Below are positions 25,014 to 33,269 of a stretch of 33,856 nucleotides of DNA, in pieces (positions within the stretch are counted from its first letter, which is position 1; the number at the start of each line of letters is the position of its first letter). The notes under the pieces were generated by a model. That model did not search any database and had not been told where the DNA came from. It saw nothing but the letters and a program-made list of their open reading frames with translations. The stretch lies in contig JBELGO010000007.1 of NCBI GenBank assembly GCA_042091915.1, positions 1 to 33,856 of the forward strand, given 5' to 3'. The position numbers and the translations under genes were made by a program. Origin of the DNA: LSUCC0057 sp042091915. Lineage in GTDB: Bacteria > Pseudomonadota > Gammaproteobacteria > Pseudomonadales > Porticoccaceae.

Positions 25014-26459
25014 ATGGCCAGCCAATCCATTTCGATAGACAGTGTTATCAATGCCGTTAACAGCGTTATCTGGAGCCCAGCACTGGTCTACCTCTGCCTG
25101 GGTGCGGGCCTGTGGTTCTCTCTGCGCAGCCGTTTTTTACAAGTGCGTCACTTTGGCGAAATGATTCGACTGCTGCGTACAGGCGGCAAATCTGATGCTG
25201 GCGTCTCCTCGTTTCAAGCACTGGCGATGTCACTCTCTGGGCGAGTTGGCACGGGCAATATAGCCGGCGTCGCCACCGCTATTGCGTTCGGTGGCCCCGG
25301 CGCCATCTTCTGGATGTGGGTAGTCGCTTTTCTCGGCGCTGCAACCGCATTTATCGAGGCCACCTTGGCGCAAATTTATAAAGAGACCGACGACAATGGA
25401 CTCTATCGCGGTGGCCCCGCTTATTTTATCGACAAGGCTCTTGGGGTCAGCTGGTTTGCCTGGCTGTTTGCAATAGCTACCATTATTGCCATGGGCTTTT
25501 TTATGCCCGGGTTGCAGGCCAATGCGATTGTCGAGGGGCTCAATAACGCCTGGGGATTGGATAAAGCGCTGGTGTCACTGGCACTGACAGTCATGTTGGC
25601 GACTATTGTTATTGGCGGCGTCAGGCGTATCGCTGCATTTGCTCAGTTAGTAGTCCCTGTTATGGCTTTTATTTACATCCTAATGGCCATTTTTGTACTG
25701 GCTATCAATGCCGATAAAGTGCCTGCAGCATTTAAATTGATTTTCGATAGCGCTTTTGGCTTGCACGCTGGCTTTGGTGCCATTGCTGGTGCGGCGGTTC
25801 AGTGGGGCGTGAAACGCGGCGTCTACTCCAACGAGGCGGGCCAAGGTACTGGCCCGCACCACGCTGCGGCGGCTGAAGTTGCCCACCCCGCACAACAGGG
25901 CTTGGTGCAAGCTTTCTCGGTTTATATCGATACGCTACTAATTTGCACAGCGACCGCGCTGATGATACTGGTCTCAGGGCTCTATGAAGTGTTCGACGGC
26001 AACTCGGCAATTTACAGCGGTCTGGCGGGTGTTGCGGCCGGCCCCGGCTATGTTCAGGCCGCTTTAGAGAGCGCCCTGCCTGGCTTTGGCAGCAGTATGA
26101 CCGCACTCGCACTGCTGTTTTTTGCCTTCACAACCATCGTAGCCTACTACTACATCGCCGAGACCAACGTCGCGTTTATCAACCGAAAAATGCATTCACC
26201 GTGGTTGTTCAGCGCACTCAAAGTGCTCATTTTAGCCGCGGTCTACTGGGGCGGTGTGAAAAGTTCGACTTCGGCGTGGGCGCTGGGAGATATCGGTTTA
26301 GGTATGATGGCGTGGCTGAATATCATAGCCATACTGTTGCTGCAAAAACCCGCCTTACTGGCTCTGCGCGACTACGAAAAGCAACGCAAAAACCAACAGC
26401 CTATAAGTTTTGATGCCCAAGCAAACGGCATTCAACACGCCGGACACTGGCGAGGCTAG
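25014..26459 (+). CDS. Alanine/glycine:cation symporter family protein (AgcS/AlsT-like)
   Basis: An amino-acid importer of the AGCS family coupled to sodium or protons, in the inner membrane. It has 481 residues and about ten to eleven hydrophobic segments. The signature SGRVGTGNIAGVATAIAFGG (near residues 75-95), GGPAYFIDKALG, and RGVYSNEAGQGTGPHHAAAAE (near residue 270) are diagnostic. The substrate is expected to be alanine or glycine but cannot be told from sequence. No strong ribosome binding site is seen before the ATG. Its TAG overlaps that of the convergent rsmI by four bases. Confidence 0.92.
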   Translation: MASQSISIDSVINAVNSVIWSPALVYLCLGAGLWFSLRSRFLQVRHFGEMIRLLRTGGKSDAGVSSFQALAMSLSGRVGTGNIAGVATAIAFGGPGAIFWMWVVAFLGAATAFIEATLAQIYKETDDNGLYRGGPAYFIDKALGVSWFAWLFAIATIIAMGFFMPGLQANAIVEGLNNAWGLDKALVSLALTVMLATIVIGGVRRIAAFAQLVVPVMAFIYILMAIFVLAINADKVPAAFKLIFDSAFGLHAGFGAIAGAAVQWGVKRGVYSNEAGQGTGPHHAAAAEVAHPAQQGLVQAFSVYIDTLLICTATALMILVSGLYEVFDGNSAIYSGLAGVAAGPGYVQAALESALPGFGSSMTALALLFFAFTTIVAYYYIAETNVAFINRKMHSPWLFSALKVLILAAVYWGGVKSSTSAWALGDIGLGMMAWLNIIAILLLQKPALLALRDYEKQRKNQQPISFDAQANGIQHAGHWRG

Positions 26460-27304
26460 TCCTGCTCTTGGCGCAGGTTCAACCCCAGCTGGTAGTAGCT
26501 GCGCTTATCTCCACCCAGCAGTTGCGCGGCGACTGCCGCAGCCCGTTTTAGCGGCAGCTCGCGCAGCAGTATAGTCAGCACCCGCTGCTGCTCGACACTG
26601 TCACTCTGCTGTTCAGGCTTGCCCGCCACCACAACCACTATCTCTCCGCGCTGCTGATCGCGGTCACTTTCAACACGCACTGCCAACTCTGTCAGGCTGC
26701 CGTCGAGCAGCGTCTCGAATGTTTTAGTCAGCTCGCGGCCAATGGCCGCGCGGCGATCACCTCCCCACACCGCTGCCATTGCCTGCAGCGATTCAACGAT
26801 ACGGTGTGGCGCCTCGTAAAATATTAGTGTGGCGCGGTCATCGGCGAGCTGTTCGAGGATTTTTTGTCGCGCTGAACCTCGCGCAGGCAAGAAACCGCAA
26901 AATCGAAACTGATCGCTCGGCAGACCCGCGATTGAAAGCGCCGCAATCGCCGCGCACGGCCCCGGCACAGTGACCACGTCAAATCCTTCCGCGCGAGCGC
27001 GCTGCACCAGCCTGAAACCAGGGTCGGCAATTAGCGGGGTCCCCGCATCAGAAATCAGTGCAATTGATCGCCCAGCTGCTAAACTTTCTAACAAGCTCTG
27101 CTCAGCATTTCCCTCACTGTGTTCATGGTAGGGGCGAAGTGGTTTTTTAATTTGCAAATGGTCGAGCAAGCGCTGGCTGTGACGGGTATCCTCGCAGGCT
27201 ATCAGGTCAACTTCGGCCAGTACTGCAGCGGCGCGCTGGGAGATATCATTGAGGTTGCCTATCGGTGTTGCAACCACGTAGAGCGTTGAGCGTTGTGTGA
27301 ACAA
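26456..27304 (-). CDS. rsmI: 16S rRNA (cytidine(1402)-2'-O)-methyltransferase
   Basis: A SAM-dependent methyltransferase that modifies C1402 of 16S rRNA. The 282 residues contain the family landmarks LYVVATPIGNLNDISQRA (N-terminus), ACEDTRHSQRLLDHL, LISDAGTPLIADPGFRLV and VPGPCAAIAALSIAGLPSDQF, YEAPHRIVESL, and the C-terminal RsmI helix bundle. The start is a TTG at 27304 with GAAGG about ten bases upstream; no ATG fits. It is divergent from lpoA, the usual E. coli arrangement (yraL next to yraM). Confidence 0.94.
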   Translation of the reverse strand: MFTQRSTLYVVATPIGNLNDISQRAAAVLAEVDLIACEDTRHSQRLLDHLQIKKPLRPYHEHSEGNAEQSLLESLAAGRSIALISDAGTPLIADPGFRLVQRARAEGFDVVTVPGPCAAIAALSIAGLPSDQFRFCGFLPARGSARQKILEQLADDRATLIFYEAPHRIVESLQAMAAVWGGDRRAAIGRELTKTFETLLDGSLTELAVRVESDRDQQRGEIVVVVAGKPEQQSDSVEQQRVLTILLRELPLKRAAAVAAQLLGGDKRSYYQLGLNLRQEQD

Positions 27305-27319
27305 AATGGGGTACCTTCT

Positions 27320-29290
27320 TTGTCTGTCTTAAACTTAACCGCCGTGCGAATTTGGACACTAATAGTTGTCGTTGCGTTTGGCGCAAGCTGTGCACCGGTG
27401 CGGCAAACTAGCCCGCCGATACCCGACACGGCGGATCCTACAACTTTGCCATCGACTGAACGCAGTCGCGATGAGACTATCGGTCTGTTTGACTTGGTAG
27501 AGGCTCAGTATACAAGTGATGGTGACGCGATGGGGACATCCCCGCAACGCCAGCGCCAGTTGCTAACATTGCTCACATCACTCGATCCCACACAACTGGA
27601 TAAAGATCGTCGCCAACAATTACTGGTTAATCTCTTCCAGCGCGGGCTTAAACACCGGCAGCACGCAGCCATCACTCAATTGCGACAACGCCCCCTCTGG
27701 TGGCAGTGGCGAAACGAGCTCACTGCGAAACAATCCGCGCAGTTAGATAAGCTTGAAGCTCGCTATTTTATTGCCATTGGCGAGCACGCTAACGGTTTGG
27801 AAATGCTCCTCGACAATGGTGGCAAACTCGATCGGTCTGATGCCGATACTATTTGGTCTACCCTCAGCCAGCTCTCTGCACAACAACTGCAAACCTTAGA
27901 ATCGAGTGCTGGGACAGCACTTCGACAGTTAGCTGCATTGGTGAGCGATCTGCGCGCCAATAAAGACGACTACGCAAAACAACTTGTTCTGAGCGAGGCC
28001 TGGCGCGAGCGTCACCCGCGCCATCCTATTAGCCGCACCCCACCCAACTACTTAGAGAGACTGCAGTCAATCTCCGACAGCAGCAATACTGTTGCCATCA
28101 TTTTAAGCCAAGATGAAGATTCTGCTCATGCCAGCGCCGCGCTTACCCATGGACTGTTAAGCCACTACTACCAACTAGCCAAGCAGCAGAAAATGCCCGT
28201 TCTAAAGTTTTACAGCTTGGATGATGAAACCGATTATGTAAGCCTCTATCAGCGCTTGCGCAGAGACGGTGCCGAGCGGGTGATTGGCCCATTGCGACGC
28301 TCGCAGTTAGACCGTTTGCTGAGCCAACTTGTCTCACCACAACCCAACCGCGTCCAAGCGGCTAGCGAGACGGATACGCTGACTGAGGCTTTGCTGCCAA
28401 AGCCTAGCACTACCATCGATAATCGTTGGCAACAAACCATGCTACCCACGCTGGCACCCAATGAAAGCACTCGCTCCGACGCCACTGAGAAACACACTAG
28501 CGCTCTACCTCTTGTGCAGCTACCGCTGGCAATCGAACACGAATTAGATCAGCTACTCGAGCGAGCAGCATCGCGCAATGCCCAACGCCTGTTACTTTTA
28601 GCACCCAACAGTGGCTGGGGAGCGCGAGGCGCGCGCTGGTTTCAACAGCACTGGCTCAGCCGCGGTGGCGCCATAGAGGTGGCTTACTACAGTCCGGGCG
28701 AGCGCGATTTTACTCCGCTGCTACAAGCTCCGCTGGCACTTAATATCAGCGCCGCGCGCAAACGCGACCTGCAAAGGCTCACTGGTCTTGCGCTCGATAG
28801 TCGGCCGCGGCGTCGCCAAGATATCGACCTGGTGATACTGCTGGCGGGGCCTGAGCAGGCCCGACAGATCAGACCAGCACTGGAATTCAATTTTGCCGGC
28901 GATCTGCCCGTTTTTTCTACTTCACACATTTATTCTGCGGATTCCCGCCACACTCGCGACCTGTCTGGCATTGAATTTCCCGCCTCGCTCTGGCAACTAC
29001 AGCCGTCCACACAAAACTCACCGGACAGCTCACTGGATTCCACCTTGCGCCAACAGTTACAAGCTTTGGGCGCCGATGCACTTAGTGCGACAATACGCCG
29101 CGCTCAACTGGGTGACACATCGGCTCCGCTGTATGCCCGCAGCGGTCTGTTATTTGCCTCCAAAGCCAGCTATCTACGCAAAGGTCGGTGGCATAAAATC
29201 ACTGATAACGGTGTGCGTGAAATCAATGCTGCGCAACTAGATCACCGCACTGCGCTGAAAAATCTCGGCAACAACTATGGCGCGGATTAA
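27320..29290 (+). CDS. lpoA: Outer-membrane lipoprotein activator of PBP1a (LpoA-like)
   Basis: LpoA-type lipoproteins reach through the periplasm from the outer membrane and activate the peptidoglycan synthase PBP1a. From the TTG at 27320 the protein has 656 residues: a signal peptide (VRIWTLIVVVAFGAS) ending at a cysteine (GASC, a weak lipobox), a helical tetratrico-like N-terminal region (to about residue 235), and a C-terminal periplasmic-binding-protein-like domain (VAIILSQDEDSAHASAA..., LVQLPLAIEHELDQLL, ...LVILLAGPEQARQIRPALEF). A polar insertion of about 50 residues splits the latter (around TEALLPKPSTTIDNRW...). The start is unclear: TTG 27293, TTG 27320 (TGGGG nearby) or GTG 27344. 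The 5' end is within 15 bases of rsmI. It overlaps yraN by 14 bases. Confidence 0.85.
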   Translation: MSVLNLTAVRIWTLIVVVAFGASCAPVRQTSPPIPDTADPTTLPSTERSRDETIGLFDLVEAQYTSDGDAMGTSPQRQRQLLTLLTSLDPTQLDKDRRQQLLVNLFQRGLKHRQHAAITQLRQRPLWWQWRNELTAKQSAQLDKLEARYFIAIGEHANGLEMLLDNGGKLDRSDADTIWSTLSQLSAQQLQTLESSAGTALRQLAALVSDLRANKDDYAKQLVLSEAWRERHPRHPISRTPPNYLERLQSISDSSNTVAIILSQDEDSAHASAALTHGLLSHYYQLAKQQKMPVLKFYSLDDETDYVSLYQRLRRDGAERVIGPLRRSQLDRLLSQLVSPQPNRVQAASETDTLTEALLPKPSTTIDNRWQQTMLPTLAPNESTRSDATEKHTSALPLVQLPLAIEHELDQLLERAASRNAQRLLLLAPNSGWGARGARWFQQHWLSRGGAIEVAYYSPGERDFTPLLQAPLALNISAARKRDLQRLTGLALDSRPRRRQDIDLVILLAGPEQARQIRPALEFNFAGDLPVFSTSHIYSADSRHTRDLSGIEFPASLWQLQPSTQNSPDSSLDSTLRQQLQALGADALSATIRRAQLGDTSAPLYARSGLLFASKASYLRKGRWHKITDNGVREINAAQLDHRTALKNLGNNYGAD

Positions 29291-29666
29291 TTCACGCCGC
29301 GCTCAAACTTCCGGCCGTGACGCTGAACAGCTAGCGGCCGATTGGCTGCAACAACGCGGTCTTGAATTGATTGAATGCAACTATCACGCCCCTTGCGGGG
29401 AAATTGACTTGGTCATGCGCGATAATACTGGCTGGGTATTCGTAGAAGTTCGCTACCGCAACTCCAATCGTTTCGGCGGCGCTTCTAGCTCGCTGACAGC
29501 GTCCAAACTCCGTCGCTTGCGCTCTACCGCGGAGCATTATTTACAACATCGCAAGCAGACCGCGAGCGCTGCTCGCATCGATGCACTGCTCATCGACGGG
29601 CCCGCTGTCAATGACGCCTCTACACAGATAAACTGGATCAAAAATATTTCTTGTGAAATCCACTGA
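29277..29666 (+). CDS. yraN: UPF0102 family protein YraN (nuclease-like fold)
   Basis: A 129-residue protein of the YraN family, which has a PD-(D/E)xK nuclease-like fold but no proven substrate. Conserved parts are GRDAEQLAADWLQQRGLEL, the E-I-D-L motif in CGEIDLVMRD and VFVEVRYRNSNRFGGA. In most members the last segment reads E-V-K; here the lysine is an arginine, which would alter the putative active site. It overlaps the lpoA stop by 14 bases and its own end runs 22 bases short of the next ATG. The order lpoA-yraN-diaA-dolP matches E. coli. Confidence 0.88.
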   Translation: MARINSRRAQTSGRDAEQLAADWLQQRGLELIECNYHAPCGEIDLVMRDNTGWVFVEVRYRNSNRFGGASSSLTASKLRRLRSTAEHYLQHRKQTASAARIDALLIDGPAVNDASTQINWIKNISCEIH

Positions 29667-29688
29667 AAACCCAACTAAAGAACACGCT

Positions 29689-30219
29689 ATGCAACAACCT
29701 ATCTTCGACCATTTTCAAAAGCGCATTGAGTCGACAATGGCTCTGGCCGAACTGTGCAGCGAGCAACTGCCAGCAGCCGTAGAACTTCTCACCGAGCGGT
29801 TGCTAGCGGGAGGCAAGGTTTTCGTCTATGCCGAACCCGCTCTTTTAGGTCTTGCACAAGCCACTGAGGACTTTTTGCTGTTTGGCGACAAGTTGCCGCG
29901 ACCACCGTTCCCAGCCACTACCTTGGGGCGCAATCCGACAGAACAATTTCAGCAATTTGCCTGTCAGCAGGACATATTGTTGGTCTTAACTGGCGACAAC
30001 CCCTGCCTACAAAGAGCTGAACTGCTGGCTGAATCATCGCGTATAGGTACTGCTACTCTGGAGTTAACTAACAGTGCTGTCGCTGCTGAACCTGCGTCCC
30101 AATATACAATCACATTTAACCGTGGAGATACCCAAGCGGTAGAACTCGTCAACAGCCAGCTGGAGGCGCTACAATGCCTCTATTCTCTGGTCGATCATCA
30201 AATTTTTGGAGCTCAATAA
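29689..30219 (+). CDS. DiaA-like SIS-domain protein, divergent
   Basis: A 176-residue protein in the diaA position between yraN and dolP. In E. coli DiaA binds DnaA and promotes timely initiation of replication. The start MQQPIFDHFQKRIESTMALAEL, the TLERLL-like LLTERLLAGGKVFVYA and the end LYSLVDHQIFGAQ line up with DiaA, but the phosphosugar-binding loop (C-G-N-G-T-S in E. coli) is replaced by a VYAEPALLGLAQ stretch with no equivalent. The chemistry of classical SIS enzymes is thus unlikely. The ATG at 29689 is preferred; a GTG at 29653 would overlap yraN. A DnaA-linked role is a guess from position. Confidence 0.65.
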   Translation: MQQPIFDHFQKRIESTMALAELCSEQLPAAVELLTERLLAGGKVFVYAEPALLGLAQATEDFLLFGDKLPRPPFPATTLGRNPTEQFQQFACQQDILLVLTGDNPCLQRAELLAESSRIGTATLELTNSAVAAEPASQYTITFNRGDTQAVELVNSQLEALQCLYSLVDHQIFGAQ

Positions 30220-30221
30220 CA

Positions 30222-30794
30222 ATGCACAACCCAGTTAAACTGCTCTCGCTACTGCTGTTATTACTGACCGCCGGATGTACTTCCGTACTCACCACAATTG
30301 TCGATGAGCCGATCGCCTCCGACCCAACCCAACCACCGATTGGCACAGGACTAAACGATCTCAAAATAGCCACCTACATCGGAGTTAATATCAATAAAGC
30401 GGATCCAATCCTCAATGAGGCACATATCAATGTGCACGCCTACAATGGCGTGATATTACTCACCGGGGAAGTACAGAGCGCTGCGCTTCGCAACAAAGCA
30501 GGCGAAGTGGCGAAAAACTTTCAGGGGGTTCGCCAGGTCCACAATGAACTGATAGTCGCTGCCAATAGCTCTTTGGTATCGCGCGCCAATGACAGCTTAA
30601 TCGCCAGCCAAGTGCGCACTAAACTACTTTTCCACGAACAAGTCGAGTCGTCCAAAATCGATGTTATCGTCGAGAACAACAGCGTTTTTTTAATGGGGTT
30701 AGTCACTCGAAAAACTGCCGATCTAGCAGCTACAGTGGCCGCCAATACATACGGTGTCGAGCGCGTTGTCAAAGCATTTGAAATTGCCGAGTAG
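30222..30794 (+). CDS. dolP: Outer-membrane lipoprotein with BON domains (DolP/YraP-like)
   Basis: A 190-residue lipoprotein with two BON (phospholipid-binding) domains. The N-terminus is a lipoprotein signal: basic start, Leu-rich core, lipobox TAGC with lipidated cysteine at residue 19. BON 1 lies at about residues 48-115 (INVHAYNGVILLTGEVQS) and BON 2 at about 120-190 (SLIASQVRTKLLFH...NNSVFLMGLVTRKTADLAA). In E. coli DolP binds anionic phospholipids at the division site and supports outer-membrane integrity. It begins two bases after the DiaA-like gene and ends in the strong terminator. Confidence 0.92.
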   Translation: MHNPVKLLSLLLLLLTAGCTSVLTTIVDEPIASDPTQPPIGTGLNDLKIATYIGVNINKADPILNEAHINVHAYNGVILLTGEVQSAALRNKAGEVAKNFQGVRQVHNELIVAANSSLVSRANDSLIASQVRTKLLFHEQVESSKIDVIVENNSVFLMGLVTRKTADLAATVAANTYGVERVVKAFEIAE

Positions 30795-30815
30795 TAAAAT
30801 TTAGACGAAAAAAAA

Positions 30816-30841
30816 CCGGCGCTTATGCGCCGGTTTTTTTT
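30816..30841. terminator. Bidirectional intrinsic terminator between dolP and the thiolase
   Basis: CCGGCGC at 30816-30822, a TTAT loop, and GCGCCGG at 30827-30833 form a seven-base-pair, GC-only stem. It is flanked by an eight-A run on the left (30808-30815) and an eight-T run on the right (30834-30841), so it works as a Rho-independent terminator on both strands. It lies between convergent dolP and the thiolase gene. Confidence 0.93.
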
Positions 30842-30850
30842 AAGCTTTTT

Positions 30851-32029
30851 TTATACGAGCTCTAAGGCTACAGCGTTGCCTTCACCGCCGCCGATACAAA
30901 GGCTGGCAATGCCCCGTTTGAGACCGTGAGTCTTGAGCGCATGGATCAAAGTGACAATAATACGCGCACCCGAAGTACCAATTGGATGCCCCAAAGCACA
31001 GGCACCGCCATGGACATTGAGTTTGGCATGGTCGATGTTGAGCTCGTGCATAGCTGCCATAGACACTACCGCGAACGCTTCGTTCACTTCCCACAAATCG
31101 ACATCGCTGGCACTCCATCCGACTCGCTGCAGGACTTTCTGCATAGCTGGAACCGGTGCGGTGGTGAACCACTCTGGCTCCTGTGCCGCTTGATCGTAGC
31201 CATGAATCAGTGCAATAGGGCTCAAACCGCGTCGCTCAGCTTCGTCCGCCATCATCAGAGTCAGGGCCGCCGCTCCATCGGAGATCGAACTGGCATTGGC
31301 CGCTGTCACAGTGCCACCTTTTGCAAACGCTGGACGCAACTGGGGTATTTTATCTGGGCGAGCTTTACCGGGCTGCTCGTCGGTATCGATGACACTGTCC
31401 CCTCGACGACTCTTGACGGTCACTGGAGCTATCTCTTCTGAAAACCATCCATTTTCAATAGCCCGATTGGCGCGCGCCAGCGACTCAATCGCATAAGCAT
31501 CTTGCTGTTCGCGGGTGAAGCTGTATTTACCCGCACACTGTTCGGCAAACACACCCATCGCTTGACCCTGATAGGCATCCTGCAGACCGTCGTACTGCAT
31601 GTGATCAAGCACCGTGGTTCCACCAAAGCGATAGCCCTGACGAGCTTTTGGCAGCAAGTGTGGCGCACCACTCATACTTTCCATGCCTCCGGCAATGATC
31701 GTGCCCGCTTGCCCTGCGCGCAATGCGTTACCTGCCATCATCACTGTTTGCATCGCCGATCCACACACTTTGTGCACAGTAGTACAAGGGGTAGCTTTGT
31801 CCAGACCTGCGGCAAGTGCCGCTTGACGGGCTGGAGCTTGTCCTAGGCCGGCCTGCAAAACACAACCCATCAGCACTTCATCTATCTGGTCAGCAGCTAG
31901 ACCAGAGCGCTGCAAAGCCGCTGCTATGGCGACTGCGCCCAGTTCCGGGCTAGATACAGTAGAGAGATCTCCGAGCATACCACCCATGGGGGTACGCGCA
32001 GCTGAGAGTACGGCGATAGGTTGGCTCAT
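30851..32029 (-). CDS. Acetyl-CoA C-acetyltransferase (thiolase)
   Basis: A thiolase of 392 residues. Catalytic residues are all visible: C89 in VHKVCGSAMQ (nucleophile), H348 in ALGHPIG and C378 in LCIGGGEG, with numbering identical to the Zoogloea biosynthetic thiolase. NEAF (near residue 317) is also present. It likely condenses two acetyl-CoA to acetoacetyl-CoA, or cleaves it; whether it serves polyhydroxybutyrate, ketone metabolism or beta-oxidation cannot be told, as no phaB, phaC or fadB is near. AGGAAT precedes the ATG. A 117-base gap separates it from sspB upstream. Confidence 0.94.
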   Translation of the reverse strand: MSQPIAVLSAARTPMGGMLGDLSTVSSPELGAVAIAAALQRSGLAADQIDEVLMGCVLQAGLGQAPARQAALAAGLDKATPCTTVHKVCGSAMQTVMMAGNALRAGQAGTIIAGGMESMSGAPHLLPKARQGYRFGGTTVLDHMQYDGLQDAYQGQAMGVFAEQCAGKYSFTREQQDAYAIESLARANRAIENGWFSEEIAPVTVKSRRGDSVIDTDEQPGKARPDKIPQLRPAFAKGGTVTAANASSISDGAAALTLMMADEAERRGLSPIALIHGYDQAAQEPEWFTTAPVPAMQKVLQRVGWSASDVDLWEVNEAFAVVSMAAMHELNIDHAKLNVHGGACALGHPIGTSGARIIVTLIHALKTHGLKRGIASLCIGGGEGNAVALELV

Positions 32030-32053
32030 AGTGGATTCCTGTATTGGTGGTGG

Positions 32054-32095
32054 GACTGTAGTGTTGCGACTGTGGTGTCGAGACTATGGTGATGT
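32054..32095 (-). repeat. Three imperfect 14-base tandem repeats upstream of the thiolase gene
   Basis: Units begin at 32054, 32068 and 32082: GACTGTAGTGTTGC, GACTGTGGTGTCGA and GACTATGGTGATGT (plus strand), with a constant 14-base spacing. They lie in the 5' leader or promoter region of the thiolase, between 32030 and 32146. No other feature was seen in this gap. They may be binding sites for a repeat-recognising regulator or simply tandem slippage. Confidence 0.6.
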
Positions 32096-32146
32096 ATCTG
32101 TTGTTCTGAGGCCGTGCTTGTCACTCAATGAATTCGGGGCTGAAAA

Positions 32147-32554
32147 CTATTTTACAACGCGCAGAGAGGGGCGCTCCGTGTTCTTTTTCCGCTCAGGCAC
32201 AGAATCGCGCTTAACCGCTGTAGGTCGCAGTGGCGGCGTCGGCTCCGTGGGTCGCTCAAAGACGATACCTTGACCATTCTCTTGGGCATAGATACTCATG
32301 ATGGCAGCCGCAGGCAGATAGATGTCAGTGGGCACGCCACCAAATCTCGCGTGAAAGGCTATACCGTCCAAATCAATATGAAATGCTGAGACCGCGCGCG
32401 GGGCAATATTGAGCACTATCTGGCCATCGCTGACATGCTGCTGCGGAACACTCGTTTGCGGATAATTGGCATCAACCAAAACGTAGGGCGTGCAGTCGTT
32501 GTCTACGATCCAGCTGTAGAAGGCCTGCAGTAAATAAGGCTGGTTTGAGTTCAT
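32147..32554 (-). CDS. sspB: ClpXP protease specificity-enhancing factor SspB
   Basis: An adaptor that delivers ssrA-tagged and other proteins to ClpXP. The ssrA-binding core covers residues 1-100 (NQPYLLQAFYSWIVDNDCTPYVLVD, DGQIVLNIAPRAVSAFHI, FHARFGG, PAAAIMSIYAQENGQGI). A flexible polar linker follows, and the ClpX-tethering tail RPSLRVVK ends the protein, nearly identical to the E. coli XB motif (RPALRVVK). From the ATG at 32554 it has 135 residues; a GTG at 32563 would add three. It lies close behind sspA, as in E. coli and Pseudomonas. Confidence 0.95.
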   Translation of the reverse strand: MNSNQPYLLQAFYSWIVDNDCTPYVLVDANYPQTSVPQQHVSDGQIVLNIAPRAVSAFHIDLDGIAFHARFGGVPTDIYLPAAAIMSIYAQENGQGIVFERPTEPTPPLRPTAVKRDSVPERKKNTERPSLRVVK

Positions 32555-32584
32555 TTCAGCCACAAGCAGGGCGGAAACCGGCGC

Positions 32585-33205
32585 TTACGCGCGGATTTCC
32601 ATCTCCTGATCGGTAAGACTCAGCTTAAAGGCTGGGCGACTAAAGAGGCGCAGCATGTAATCTTGCAGTGGCTTAACCTGCTTGGTATTGGGCAAAGCTA
32701 TGCCCAACTGCGGCAAGCGCCACAACAGCGGACCCAAACAACAATCTACCAGCGTAAATTCTTCGTTCATAAAGAACGGCAAGCCAGAGAAAATAGGTGC
32801 GGTAGTAATTAAAGAATCACGCAGCTCTTTGCGAGCCTGCTCAGCTTTTTTGCTCTCGGGGCTGCGCAAAATATCGTCAGCCAGACGACACCAATCGTTT
32901 TGTATACGGTGGACCCACAAACGGCTTTGAGCGCGCGTGACGGGGTAAACCGGCAATAGCGGCGGATGAGGAAAACGCTCGTCTAAGTACTCCATGACAA
33001 CAGTCGACTCATAGAGCGCTAAGTCACGGTCTACTAACGTCGGCAGAGTGCCGTAGGGGTTGGCCTCGAAAATCTCTTCGGTCACCTTGCTGCTATCGAT
33101 ATCTTCAATATCAACAGTGACCCCTTTTTCGGCCAGTACTATTCTGACGCGGTGGCTATATTGGCAAATGGGATCGGAAAAAAGAGTCATCGAAGAGCGA
33201 CGCAC
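32585..33205 (-). CDS. sspA: Stringent starvation protein A (SspA), glutathione-S-transferase fold
   Basis: SspA binds RNA polymerase and affects stress and stationary-phase gene expression. The 206 residues show the GST fold: MTLFSDPICQYSHRVRIVLAEKG, NPYGTLPTLVDRDLALYESTVVMEYLDERFPHPPLLPVYP, and LVDCCLGPLLWRLPQLGI. These match E. coli SspA closely. The start is GTG at 33205 (MRRSSMTLF), because GAGAGG lies six bases before it and because E. coli has KRSVMTLF at the same place; an internal ATG at 33190 has no such site. It lies between petC and sspB, the standard order. Confidence 0.95.
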   Translation of the reverse strand: MRRSSMTLFSDPICQYSHRVRIVLAEKGVTVDIEDIDSSKVTEEIFEANPYGTLPTLVDRDLALYESTVVMEYLDERFPHPPLLPVYPVTRAQSRLWVHRIQNDWCRLADDILRSPESKKAEQARKELRDSLITTAPIFSGLPFFMNEEFTLVDCCLGPLLWRLPQLGIALPNTKQVKPLQDYMLRLFSRPAFKLSLTDQEMEIRA

Positions 33206-33269
33206 GGGTTACCTCTCAATATTGGAGTAGAAGACAGCGCGAGCAGCGATTCTGCCCGCGCCGCAAAGA

